From positions 868,001 to 932,000 of the forward strand of contig JAHQRK010000006.1 of the NCBI GenBank assembly GCA_019828595.1: a stretch of DNA of 64,000 nucleotides, in the 5' to 3' direction. A model generated the notes under the pieces. The model worked only from the letters and a program-made list of their open reading frames with translations. It made no database searches and was not told where the DNA came from. The first letter of the stretch is position 1, and the number at the start of each line of letters is the position of its first letter. This DNA is from Aphanomyces cochlioides. Taxonomy: Eukaryota; Oomycota; Saprolegniomycetes; Saprolegniales; Verrucalvaceae. The position numbers and the translations under genes are program-made. Below are positions 19,691-27,960 of this stretch, in pieces.

Positions 19691-22600
19691 TTAATTGATT
19701 CCCTTCCCGTTGGCTTGGAGTGCAATTTTCATTGCAAACTCGTTCACGATCGACGGATCTAACTTGCCGATGAGCACGCGGTCGTACTCGCCGATGAATA
19801 GCTTGGACTTTGCAAAGTCTTTTGGTCCTTGCCACGCATGCAAATGCGCATGACGTTCGACGCGGTCGGTCTCAAATGCTGGGTAATCAATCATGTCGTC
19901 GCGCTTATCAAAGCCACCGACGTCGCTCGTGCAGTCATGAATCGCCAAATGACCAGAGTACATAGTCAAGACGCCATAATGCCACGACGGCCACCCCGCA
20001 ATGCGATGGCGATAAAAGTCGCTGCTCTTCTCGGTCTCGTTGAATTCGTTTACGTGGAGATGGACAATGACTTTCATGCTCGTCTGGGCGCATTTCTGAA
20101 TGAGTTTGGCTGGGCCGTACCATGTCGAGCCGACGTCGTTGGTGTAGTTTGGCTCGGCCATCTTGAGTTTCTTCGCAATGCCCTTCAAGCGCTCGCACGT
20201 CGTTTCTCCACCAAAGCAATAGCCGCCAACACTGCCGACTGTCAATTTGGATGGCCTCCACTTGGCAAAGACTGGCGTGAAGAAGGTATCAATGTCCGTC
20301 CGTAGGATCCAGTCGTAGGGTTTTGTAGCCGCGTGGTCGACAGCGACAACGTTGATCGAGTCGGCATATCCATAGTCAAACTCCTTGGACTTGATGTTTT
20401 CGTACGTGTCCACGACAATGCATGCATCCGCCTCCTTGGGCGACTTGCGGTACGATTTCGTGCAGCCGAGCTCTCTCAAAAGCGGAACATCTCCATCCGT
20501 GAAGACGACAATGTCAGTGCGCCACAACTTGGGCTGGTGGCGACACATTTGCTGCCAACTCGAGTGGAACCATCGAAACTGTGGAAGAAATCGACTGATG
20601 TCTTTGGACGAGCTGGGGAGATAAATCACCGCTGCGCGGACAAAGCTGTCGTTCAGGCCATGGTTTAGGCTTGGATCTCCCAAGAGATCCGCGGCGGTAA
20701 TCGCCATGTACGTGGCGTAGTCCTTGACTCGGTTCCGATTGAGCGTCTTTGGATCGACGTCTTTGTAAGCGCCACGACGATACTTGACAACGGAAAAGTT
20801 GTTGTCTCGAGACATCGATGGCCGCAAGTGGGCGTGTTTAGAGACCTCGTCGTTCGATTCCGTCGTGAAGTCCATCATCGCGTTGACTTTGTCAAATCCA
20901 ATGTCTTTTGTGCAGTGCTGGAGAGCAATATGGTTGGCATACGCGTAGAGCACGCCATAGTGCCAAGCTGGCCAGCCTCGGACTTTATGCATATAGTAGT
21001 CGATGCTCTTCTCCGTTGCGTTGAATTCAAACTCGTGGAGGTATTTCATGACCTTCATGCTGAGCTTCCCGCAAGCTTTCATCAATTTAGCAGGACCATA
21101 CCAACTTGCGCCAATGTCGACGTCGGACGGCTCCGTCAAGTTGAGTTTGGCACTGATCGCCTTCAAGCGTTTACAAGTCGGCTCGCCTGGAAAGCAATAG
21201 CCACCTGACGTACCAAAGGTCAAATTCGACGGCTTCCACGTCGCAAAGGTCGGCGTCAAGAAGGTTTCAATCTCCGTGCGCATCAAGTAATCGTAGCCTT
21301 CAGTGGCTGGGTGGTCTATCGCCAAAACGTTCATCGAGTCTGCAGGACCGTGATCGAAGTCGGGATTTCGGATGGGTTTGTAGTCCGTCACGACAATCCA
21401 TCGATTGGACTCATTTCGATTGCGGCGGACGCTCGTTGTACAGTTTAAGCGGTCAAAGAATGAGGTCGACCGTGACGAAAAGATGACAATGTCCGTGCGC
21501 CATCGTGGCGGTTGGTGTATTATCATGTCCCGCCAACTCGCATAGAACCACCGCAACGACGCTTCGTTCGTCGATTCATCTCCCGGTGGCATGTACAAAA
21601 TGACAGCACGAAGGAACGACGTGTCGACTCCTTGGGGGACAATCGGGTGTCGGATCGAGTCGAGAGCAATGTACATGGCGTAGTCGTTCACTTTGTTCAA
21701 ATCCAAGTCGGACAGCACAACGTCGTCGTATTTTCCTTCGCGGAGTTTGAATTTGGAAAAAGGAAGATAGTTCTGTTGCGCGTGCATGTGCGCGTGGCGC
21801 ATGACGGTCTCGTTGGAAAACGTCGGGTAGTCAAGCAAGTCGTCGCGTTTGTCAAATCCTGTCGAGTTGGTGCACGTTGGGATCGACAAATGACCAGAGT
21901 ACATTGTCAACACGCCGTAGTGCCAGCGAGGCCAGCCCGCCACTTTTACTTTGGCGTATTCATGGCTCTTCTCCGTCTCGTTAAACTCATGCAGATGCAA
22001 ATGGTTGATCACTTTCATGCTCAATTTCCCACAAGCTTGGATCATCTTTGTCGGACCATACCATGTCGAGCCAATGTCGTCGACGGGCGACTCATTCAAG
22101 CCTAATTTTTTCGCAATGCCTCTAAGGCGGTCGCAAGTATCGTGTGGAGGAAAACAATAGCCTCCGACGCTACCGACAGTAAATTTCAATGGTTTCCACT
22201 TAGCAAACGACGGCGTCAAGAAGGTATCGATGTCAGTGCGAAGAATCCAGTCGTATGGCTTCGTAGCTTCGCTTTCGATTGCAACGACGTTGATCGAGTC
22301 GGCATAGCCATAGTCAAACTCTTCCGACTTGACTTTTTTGTAGCCATGGACGACGATGCATCGATTGGGTTCGAGAGGACTCTTGCGGAGTTGCGTCGTG
22401 CAGCCGAGGTCAGACCAGAGAGAAAGATTTCCATCGGTATAGACGACAATATCTGTACGCCACAATGGAGGTTCATGGATGGACATTTCACGCCAACTTC
22501 GGTGGAACCATCGCATTTCTTGCTGAAACTTTTCGTCGCCACCGCTGGGTAAATACACCACGGCCGCTCGCACAAAAGATTCATTCAGTCCATTTTCAAA

Positions 22601-25600
22601 CTTGATCGGAGCATTCGCGGCATCGTACTTGGCCTGAAGCGCGAGCGACATTGCATAATCTTTGACAATCTTACGATCCAAGAGCTTTGGATCAACGTCG
22701 GCATACATACCGACGCGGAATTTGGACGAACTAAAGTCTTGATTCCCTTGACGTGCTCGTAAATGAGCATGTTTCTCAACAGCATCCTTGGACTCGGTGG
22801 TGAAATCCATCATGTCGTTTTGTTTGTCAAAGCCAACGTCACGAGTACAATGCTGGACAGCAATGTGTCCGGCATACATGTGCAGGATGCCATAATGCCA
22901 ATGTGGCCAGCCTTTCACTTGGATGACATAATATTCGCGGGACTTTTCCTCGGCAGTAAATTCCTTTGAGTCCAAATGGACCATGACTTTGACGGCCAAT
23001 TTGGCGCATTCCCGAACAATTGGAGCTGGGCCGTACCACGACGCCCCAATCTCTTTAACAGGCTGGGCTGGCCGTGTCAAATTGAGACTGTCTCGTATTT
23101 TATCAAGGCGTCCGCACGTCGGTTGGCCGTCGAAACAATAGCCTCCAGAAGACCCAACGACAAAGGAGCGAGGTTTCCACTTGGCAAATGCTGGTCCCAA
23201 GAATGTTTCCGTGTCAGTCTTTAGGAGCCAGTCGTAAGCGTCAAAGACGGGATCGTCAACAGCCATCATGTTGAGCGTGTCGGCTGGTGCAAAATCAAAC
23301 GCATTGGTTCGGATCGACGTATAGTTGGTAATCACGATGCATCGACTGGCTTCGCTTCGAGTTAAGCGGCGTGTATGCCCGTGACAGTCAAGTTCTTTCA
23401 AAAAAGACTGCTCCAGACTAGTCACGACGACGAGATCTGTACGCCATTGCTCTGGCTGGTGTTCCAACATGATTTTCCAGCTCATATGGAACCATCGCAG
23501 TTCGTTCTCGGTGGATTTGTCGGGTGGAATGTAGAGCACGGCAGCGCGTACAAAGGATTCATTTGCGCCGTTCACGAGTTTGTTGGCCGCTTCTTTTTGC
23601 TTGGACGCTAATGCCATGTACATGGCATGCTCGCTTACAATGGATCGATTCAGTTTTGATATGTCCACTCCGTCGTAGTCTCCCAGACGAAATTTATACT
23701 TGGAGAACCGCTCGTAGCTCTGTCGTGCATGAGTATGGGGATGCTCCAACACTGATGTGTTTTCAGACGTCGGGTAGTCAAGCAAGTCGTCGCGTTTGTC
23801 AAATCCTGTCGAGTTGGTGCACGTTGGGATCGACAAATGACCAGAGTACATTGTCAACACGCCGTAGTGCCAGCGAGGCCAGCCCGCCACTTTTACTTTG
23901 GCGTATTCATGGCTCTTCTCCGTCTCGTTAAACTCATGCAGATGCAAATGGTTGATCACTTTCATGCTCAATTTCCCACAAGCTTGGATCATCTTTGTCG
24001 GACCATACCATGTCGAGCCAATGTCGTCGACGGGCGACTCATTCAAGCCTAATTTTTTCGCAATGCCTCTAAGGCGGTCGCAAGTATCGTGTGGAGGAAA
24101 ACAATAGCCTCCGACGCTACCGACAGTAAATTTCAATGGTTTCCACTTAGCAAACGACGGCGTCAAGAAGGTATCGATGTCAGTGCGAAGAATCCAGTCG
24201 TATGGCTTCGTAGCTTCGCTTTCGATTGCAACGACGTTGATCGAGTCGGCATAGCCATAGTCAAACTCTTCCGACTTGACTTTTTTGTAGCCATGGACGA
24301 CGATGCATCGATTGGGTTCGAGAGGACTCTTGCGGAGTTGCGTCGTACATCCCAGTTCAGACAGCAGCGGCAAATCTCCATCGGTAAAGACGACAATATC
24401 AAAGCGCCACATCGGTGGCTGATGCGTTATCATGTCTTCCCAGCTCAAGTGGAACCAGCGCATTTCATCGCGAAACTTTGTATCACCATCCGACGGAAGG
24501 AAGATCACTGCAGCTCGGACGAACGACTCGCTCTGTCCATGCAAGAAGCTGACGTCTTTGTGGTCTTGGTTGGCTACAACTGCCATGTACTCGACAAAGT
24601 CGTTGGCTTTCAAAGTGTTGAGTTTTGAGAGGTTTTCACTGCCGTAGAAGGCATGAGCATGGAACCTAGAGACTCCCATTCCAGCTCTGATATGGGCGAC
24701 TTCTGTTACATTCGCAGTGGAAAGCACCGTGGCCTCCAAAACTTCCGGGAGAACTGCCAATTTGTCACGGCCAGCGCAATGCTGCAATGCAATATGACCA
24801 GCGTACATGTGCAAAAAGGTTGGATCCCATTGTGGATAGCCCCGACGGCCGTATGAAGCGTCCAATTCCTCGGTTGAAAACTCATTAGCGAGAAGATAGT
24901 CTGCCACGCGTTTGGTAAGTTTGGCGCAGGCTTGGATAGTCTCTGCTGGTCCGTACCACGTCGTGCCAAGCTGGTAGTGACGCGTTGCCGTCAAATTCAA
25001 CGACTTTGCGATGAATTGAAGACGCAAGCAGGTATTTACGCCCGTGACACAGTATGGCATTTCTGGCTGGCCGACAGTAAACTGCCTTGGTTTCCAAGAT
25101 GCAAATCCGGGAGCTATGAATGCATCCAAGTCGGTGCGAAGGATCCAGTCGTACGAGCCAAGGAATGTGTCGCTGGCGGCAAAGATATTGATCGCATTGA
25201 GGGTTTGTGCAGCGAGTGGGTTCGGTTGGAAGGAATCCACGAAGATGCAATGACTTGCCTCTTGCTTTGTCTTGCGAATGGACGGTGAGCAACCGAGTAA
25301 ACCAAAGAACGGAGACGGCCAGTCGGCAAAAATTACAAGATCCGTTCGCCATTTTGCAGGTTGACGCTCCAGCATTTCAGTCCAAGTGCGATGCAACCAT
25401 TTGAGCTCGACTTGGCCTGTTCTTGCTGAAGAAAAGGGAAAATACACGACGATTGCGCGGACGAATGATTGATTGATGCCGTTGGTAAGATCCAGCGGAG
25501 GAGGAATCGACGCAGCTTGGACCATGCTGAGAGCAAACTCGTGCGTCGTGACATTGTTGCTTTTTTTTGTTTGGAAAGCCTTGGCAAGGATTGGCATGAA

Positions 25601-26515
25601 GCGGCCGTGCTGGCGCAAATGTGCGTGGTTAGATACTGCGTCGCCTAGTGCCGTGGAGACATCCAACATGGCCGGTTGGAAATCGATGCCGCCACTTGAA
25701 TACGTACAGTCCGGCATAGCAAGAAGACTTGCATAGGTTGGCAAATTCGAATATTCTTCGGCTGTTATGTTAAAATTCTTGGCGTTCAAGTATTCAAGCA
25801 CTTCCAAAGATCGCTTGGCGCACTCTTTGATGACTGAAGTCGGACCATACCATGCATGGCTTATGTCATTGAGCGAAGGAGCCTCTGCTTCAATCTTGAT
25901 CTCGCGTCCGATAGCATGCAAGCGACTAAGTAGCGCCATATTGAACTTAGCAGCGCCACTACCAACAGTAAGTTTGGAAGGCTTCCACCCGGCAAATACT
26001 GGTGCAAGGAACGTGTTGCGCTCTGTCGTGAGGATCCAGTCGTACACGTCAAGCTCTTCGCTCGCAATGATGCCGTTCATTGCGCGAACAAATTCAAAGT
26101 TCTCCTTGTACGCAGCAGTAATGTCTTTGCTTGGTTCCACAAGTATGACGACACATTGATTCGGGTCTGAGCGATCACGGCGGAAACGCGTTGAACAGTT
26201 GAGATCTTCAGGTAGAACCATTTGTTCATCGGAGACGACAACGAGATCGGATCGCCAAGTGTGTGGTTGATGTGGAAGCACGTCTTTCCAACTCGCATGG
26301 AGCCAGCGGAACTCATTGTCAACGTCCTGACCTCGATCCCACGGCATGTACACGAGAGTTGCTCGGACAAACGCCGCTTCTCTTCTTACGTTCGGCGCGA
26401 TTTCAAGGTTCCCAAGGGTCATAGAGCTATAGAAGAGCTGGAGAAAGAGACAGACAACGATCATGAGCACAGCAAGGAAGAAAACCCATCGAGATGGCCG
26501 ACATGGCAGCCCCAT
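19691..26515 (-). CDS. Type II membrane protein with seven glycosyltransferase-like domains
   Basis: One intronless frame of 2274 aa, paralogous to the protein at 9648-17405. The N-terminal anchor is about residues 10-32 (VFFLAVLMIVVCLFLQLFYSS). Seven domains of about 320 aa follow, each with FVRAAVIYLP, WRTDIVVFTDG, the DxD region, STWYGP and WHYGVLTMYSGHL. DxD states in order are ERN, DLD, DID, DTE, DID, EIE and DID. The last domain is always the canonical type, as in the neighbour. Many NxS/T sites fit a secretory-pathway lumen. Domains 3 and 5 are identical over 580 bases. A Golgi or cell-surface glycosyltransferase is the best guess; the donor, acceptor and process are unknown. Confidence 0.7.
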   Translation of the reverse strand: MGLPCRPSRWVFFLAVLMIVVCLFLQLFYSSMTLGNLEIAPNVRREAAFVRATLVYMPWDRGQDVDNEFRWLHASWKDVLPHQPHTWRSDLVVVSDEQMVLPEDLNCSTRFRRDRSDPNQCVVILVEPSKDITAAYKENFEFVRAMNGIIASEELDVYDWILTTERNTFLAPVFAGWKPSKLTVGSGAAKFNMALLSRLHAIGREIKIEAEAPSLNDISHAWYGPTSVIKECAKRSLEVLEYLNAKNFNITAEEYSNLPTYASLLAMPDCTYSSGGIDFQPAMLDVSTALGDAVSNHAHLRQHGRFMPILAKAFQTKKSNNVTTHEFALSMVQAASIPPPLDLTNGINQSFVRAIVVYFPFSSARTGQVELKWLHRTWTEMLERQPAKWRTDLVIFADWPSPFFGLLGCSPSIRKTKQEASHCIFVDSFQPNPLAAQTLNAINIFAASDTFLGSYDWILRTDLDAFIAPGFASWKPRQFTVGQPEMPYCVTGVNTCLRLQFIAKSLNLTATRHYQLGTTWYGPAETIQACAKLTKRVADYLLANEFSTEELDASYGRRGYPQWDPTFLHMYAGHIALQHCAGRDKLAVLPEVLEATVLSTANVTEVAHIRAGMGVSRFHAHAFYGSENLSKLNTLKANDFVEYMAVVANQDHKDVSFLHGQSESFVRAAVIFLPSDGDTKFRDEMRWFHLSWEDMITHQPPMWRFDIVVFTDGDLPLLSELGCTTQLRKSPLEPNRCIVVHGYKKVKSEEFDYGYADSINVVAIESEATKPYDWILRTDIDTFLTPSFAKWKPLKFTVGSVGGYCFPPHDTCDRLRGIAKKLGLNESPVDDIGSTWYGPTKMIQACGKLSMKVINHLHLHEFNETEKSHEYAKVKVAGWPRWHYGVLTMYSGHLSIPTCTNSTGFDKRDDLLDYPTSENTSVLEHPHTHARQSYERFSKYKFRLGDYDGVDISKLNRSIVSEHAMYMALASKQKEAANKLVNGANESFVRAAVLYIPPDKSTENELRWFHMSWKIMLEHQPEQWRTDLVVVTSLEQSFLKELDCHGHTRRLTRSEASRCIVITNYTSIRTNAFDFAPADTLNMMAVDDPVFDAYDWLLKTDTETFLGPAFAKWKPRSFVVGSSGGYCFDGQPTCGRLDKIRDSLNLTRPAQPVKEIGASWYGPAPIVRECAKLAVKVMVHLDSKEFTAEEKSREYYVIQVKGWPHWHYGILHMYAGHIAVQHCTRDVGFDKQNDMMDFTTESKDAVEKHAHLRARQGNQDFSSSKFRVGMYADVDPKLLDRKIVKDYAMSLALQAKYDAANAPIKFENGLNESFVRAAVVYLPSGGDEKFQQEMRWFHRSWREMSIHEPPLWRTDIVVYTDGNLSLWSDLGCTTQLRKSPLEPNRCIVVHGYKKVKSEEFDYGYADSINVVAIESEATKPYDWILRTDIDTFLTPSFAKWKPLKFTVGSVGGYCFPPHDTCDRLRGIAKKLGLNESPVDDIGSTWYGPTKMIQACGKLSMKVINHLHLHEFNETEKSHEYAKVKVAGWPRWHYGVLTMYSGHLSIPTCTNSTGFDKRDDLLDYPTFSNETVMRHAHMHAQQNYLPFSKFKLREGKYDDVVLSDLDLNKVNDYAMYIALDSIRHPIVPQGVDTSFLRAVILYMPPGDESTNEASLRWFYASWRDMIIHQPPRWRTDIVIFSSRSTSFFDRLNCTTSVRRNRNESNRWIVVTDYKPIRNPDFDHGPADSMNVLAIDHPATEGYDYLMRTEIETFLTPTFATWKPSNLTFGTSGGYCFPGEPTCKRLKAISAKLNLTEPSDVDIGASWYGPAKLMKACGKLSMKVMKYLHEFEFNATEKSIDYYMHKVRGWPAWHYGVLYAYANHIALQHCTKDIGFDKVNAMMDFTTESNDEVSKHAHLRPSMSRDNNFSVVKYRRGAYKDVDPKTLNRNRVKDYATYMAITAADLLGDPSLNHGLNDSFVRAAVIYLPSSSKDISRFLPQFRWFHSSWQQMCRHQPKLWRTDIVVFTDGDVPLLRELGCTKSYRKSPKEADACIVVDTYENIKSKEFDYGYADSINVVAVDHAATKPYDWILRTDIDTFFTPVFAKWRPSKLTVGSVGGYCFGGETTCERLKGIAKKLKMAEPNYTNDVGSTWYGPAKLIQKCAQTSMKVIVHLHVNEFNETEKSSDFYRHRIAGWPSWHYGVLTMYSGHLAIHDCTSDVGGFDKRDDMIDYPAFETDRVERHAHLHAWQGPKDFAKSKLFIGEYDRVLIGKLDPSIVNEFAMKIALQANGKGIN
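21820..22399 (-). repeat. 580-base perfect direct repeat, copy A
   Basis: Read line by line, this stretch matches 23767-24346 without a difference; the offset is 1947 bases (649 codons), so it is in frame. It covers the second half of one linker and most of domain 5. Outside it the two domains differ, at DNA level as well as protein level. Confidence 0.9.
23767..24346 (-). repeat. 580-base perfect direct repeat, copy B
   Basis: Partner of 21820-22399, covering the equivalent part of domain 3. Identity stops sharply at both ends, as expected for gene conversion or unequal exchange between domains. Confidence 0.9.
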
Positions 26516-26549
26516 CTTGACAAGCCGCTGACCAAATCTCTTGACCTAA

Positions 26550-26576
26550 CCGGATAATCGTCATTTATCCGGATAA
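26550..26576. promoter_or_regulatory. CCGGATAA / TTATCCGGATAA palindrome, upstream of the giant gene
   Basis: CCGGATAA at 26550-26557, then the perfect 12-base palindrome at 26565-26576, 35-61 bases upstream of the start codon at 26515 (minus strand). The same motif recurs at other promoters in the window. A role is inferred from position only. Confidence 0.4.
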
Positions 26577-27143
26577 TTACGTGGCAACACGACAAACAAG
26601 TCAAGTGGGTGCAACACGATTCTGGCTCGACGGGAATTTCCCAAGAGAGCTCTCTCTTCAGCTCTTGTCCGGGGCACATTTCAGAATACTGAAGACCTGT
26701 GGTGGACTTGTTCGTCGTTCGTTTGTTGAATCCTTTCCGATTTTTTTCCTTGGCGAGGAAGACTGCCCACACCCTTGAACAGCGCGGCCTCAGACTTCCA
26801 GAGATGAGACACAGTACCCCGATCGATTCCTTTTATCTTTGAACATATTATGCACTAGTACATGAACTTGCGCTTGAAATTGAAGCCATGAATTCTCGGG
26901 AACTACCACGCAACTCGAGGTTTCCAGTTTGTGGAGCTCAAGAAAGTGAATTTTCGAGTATTCAAAGGCATACAACGACGCTCTATTGAGAGGTAGTAGT
27001 CGTGTAAAGTTTCGAGCATTATTGAGCTTGGACTGGCCCTTGAAGAAAGCGACCACGTCTATCAAAAGCTCGAATCGTTTCCTCATGATGCTCCTTGGTG
27101 AGCTTTCCACCTCTTGAATGGGTGCACACTTTTTTATACGGAA

Positions 27144-27153
27144 ATCCGGATAA
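27144..27153. promoter_or_regulatory. ATCCGGATAA motif upstream of the tail-anchored protein
   Basis: Ten of the twelve palindrome bases, 51 bases before the chosen start codon at 27204. Confidence 0.35.
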
Positions 27154-27203
27154 AGGTTGAACAGCCACCTCACACATTCCAAATAGGTCACATCGTGAGT
27201 AAG

Positions 27204-27672
27204 ATGGCCAAAGAGCAAGCCAAAGGCGACAAGAGCACGGCGGAGAAGCGCAATGTCAGCAAAGCCCTCTTTGAAGAAGGTCTGAACGCGACGCCGACCG
27301 AACAGTTCGACAAGGAATTCCAGAAGTACAACAGCAAACACGTAAGAGATTGGTCATTGATGGCACATCCTGATGTGGCGCTAGAACTCATTGTCCGCGA
27401 CTGCACTTACGTTGGCCCGCACGGAACTTTCAAAGGCCAATGCCTTGTTGTGGCAAGACGACAAGCTGAAAAAGGAAGGCAAACCACCATCGTTGACACC
27501 TGAAGACCGTGCAAAGTATGAACAACGAGTGAAAGATCTCGAAGCCGCGATTGACAAGTACCACAAGGCCATCTCGTCGTCCAATTACACGCGAGCGATC
27601 TTGTCGTTTGCCGGTCTCGTCATCTTCATCTTACTCTTCATTCTACTCAACCAACGAGTCCCTCTTGTGTAA
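27204..27672 (+). CDS. Small tail-anchored membrane protein
   Basis: Two exons (27204-27341, 27436-27672) give 124 aa. The N-terminal half is charged and helical (MAKEQAKGDKSTAEKR, then FEEGLNATPTEQFDKEFQ). A short coiled-coil-like segment is near residues 75-95, and one hydrophobic helix (AILSFAGLVIFILLFILL) lies just before the C-terminus, leaving seven residues after it. This is the layout of tail-anchored proteins inserted after translation into the ER, mitochondrial outer or peroxisomal membrane. The basic flanks are weak, so the membrane cannot be predicted. An in-frame start further upstream (near 27114) is possible but adds residues that do not look conserved. I do not recognise the family. 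Confidence 0.6.
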
Positions 27673-27960
27673 ATACACGCGACATTTCTCACCCTTTGCC
27701 TTCACTCAAGTTTGTGGAGTAACCATTTCCACCATCGTACAATCACTTGCTGCAGCTCATCGACATAGCATTCATGCTTTCAAATGTCATACAAATTAAT
27801 GAGCGATACTCATTTCAATCAAGAGGACATCCTTGGCAACTCAATGTAAACAGAGATAAGTGGCGTAGGCATGAAGCTGATCAACTCTGGAGATGGGGTC
27901 AATCCTCCTGAAGAGGGAGAGTACACGACGAGAAGGGTTTACAATTAGTGGTGGGATATA

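Larger units (their letters stand above)
19750..26440 (-). repeat. Seven-unit domain array coding for the 2274-aa protein
   Basis: DxD-type codons recur at 20288, 21266, 22226, 23207, 24173 and 25124 (minus strand), 951-981 bases apart, with a diverged first unit at about 25500-26440. Canonical and altered units alternate over the last five domains. Confidence 0.8.

Noticed and set aside
26790..27341. 183-codon minus-strand frame
   Set aside because: It lies opposite the tail-anchored protein exon, has no domain, and its composition is that of an antisense shadow.
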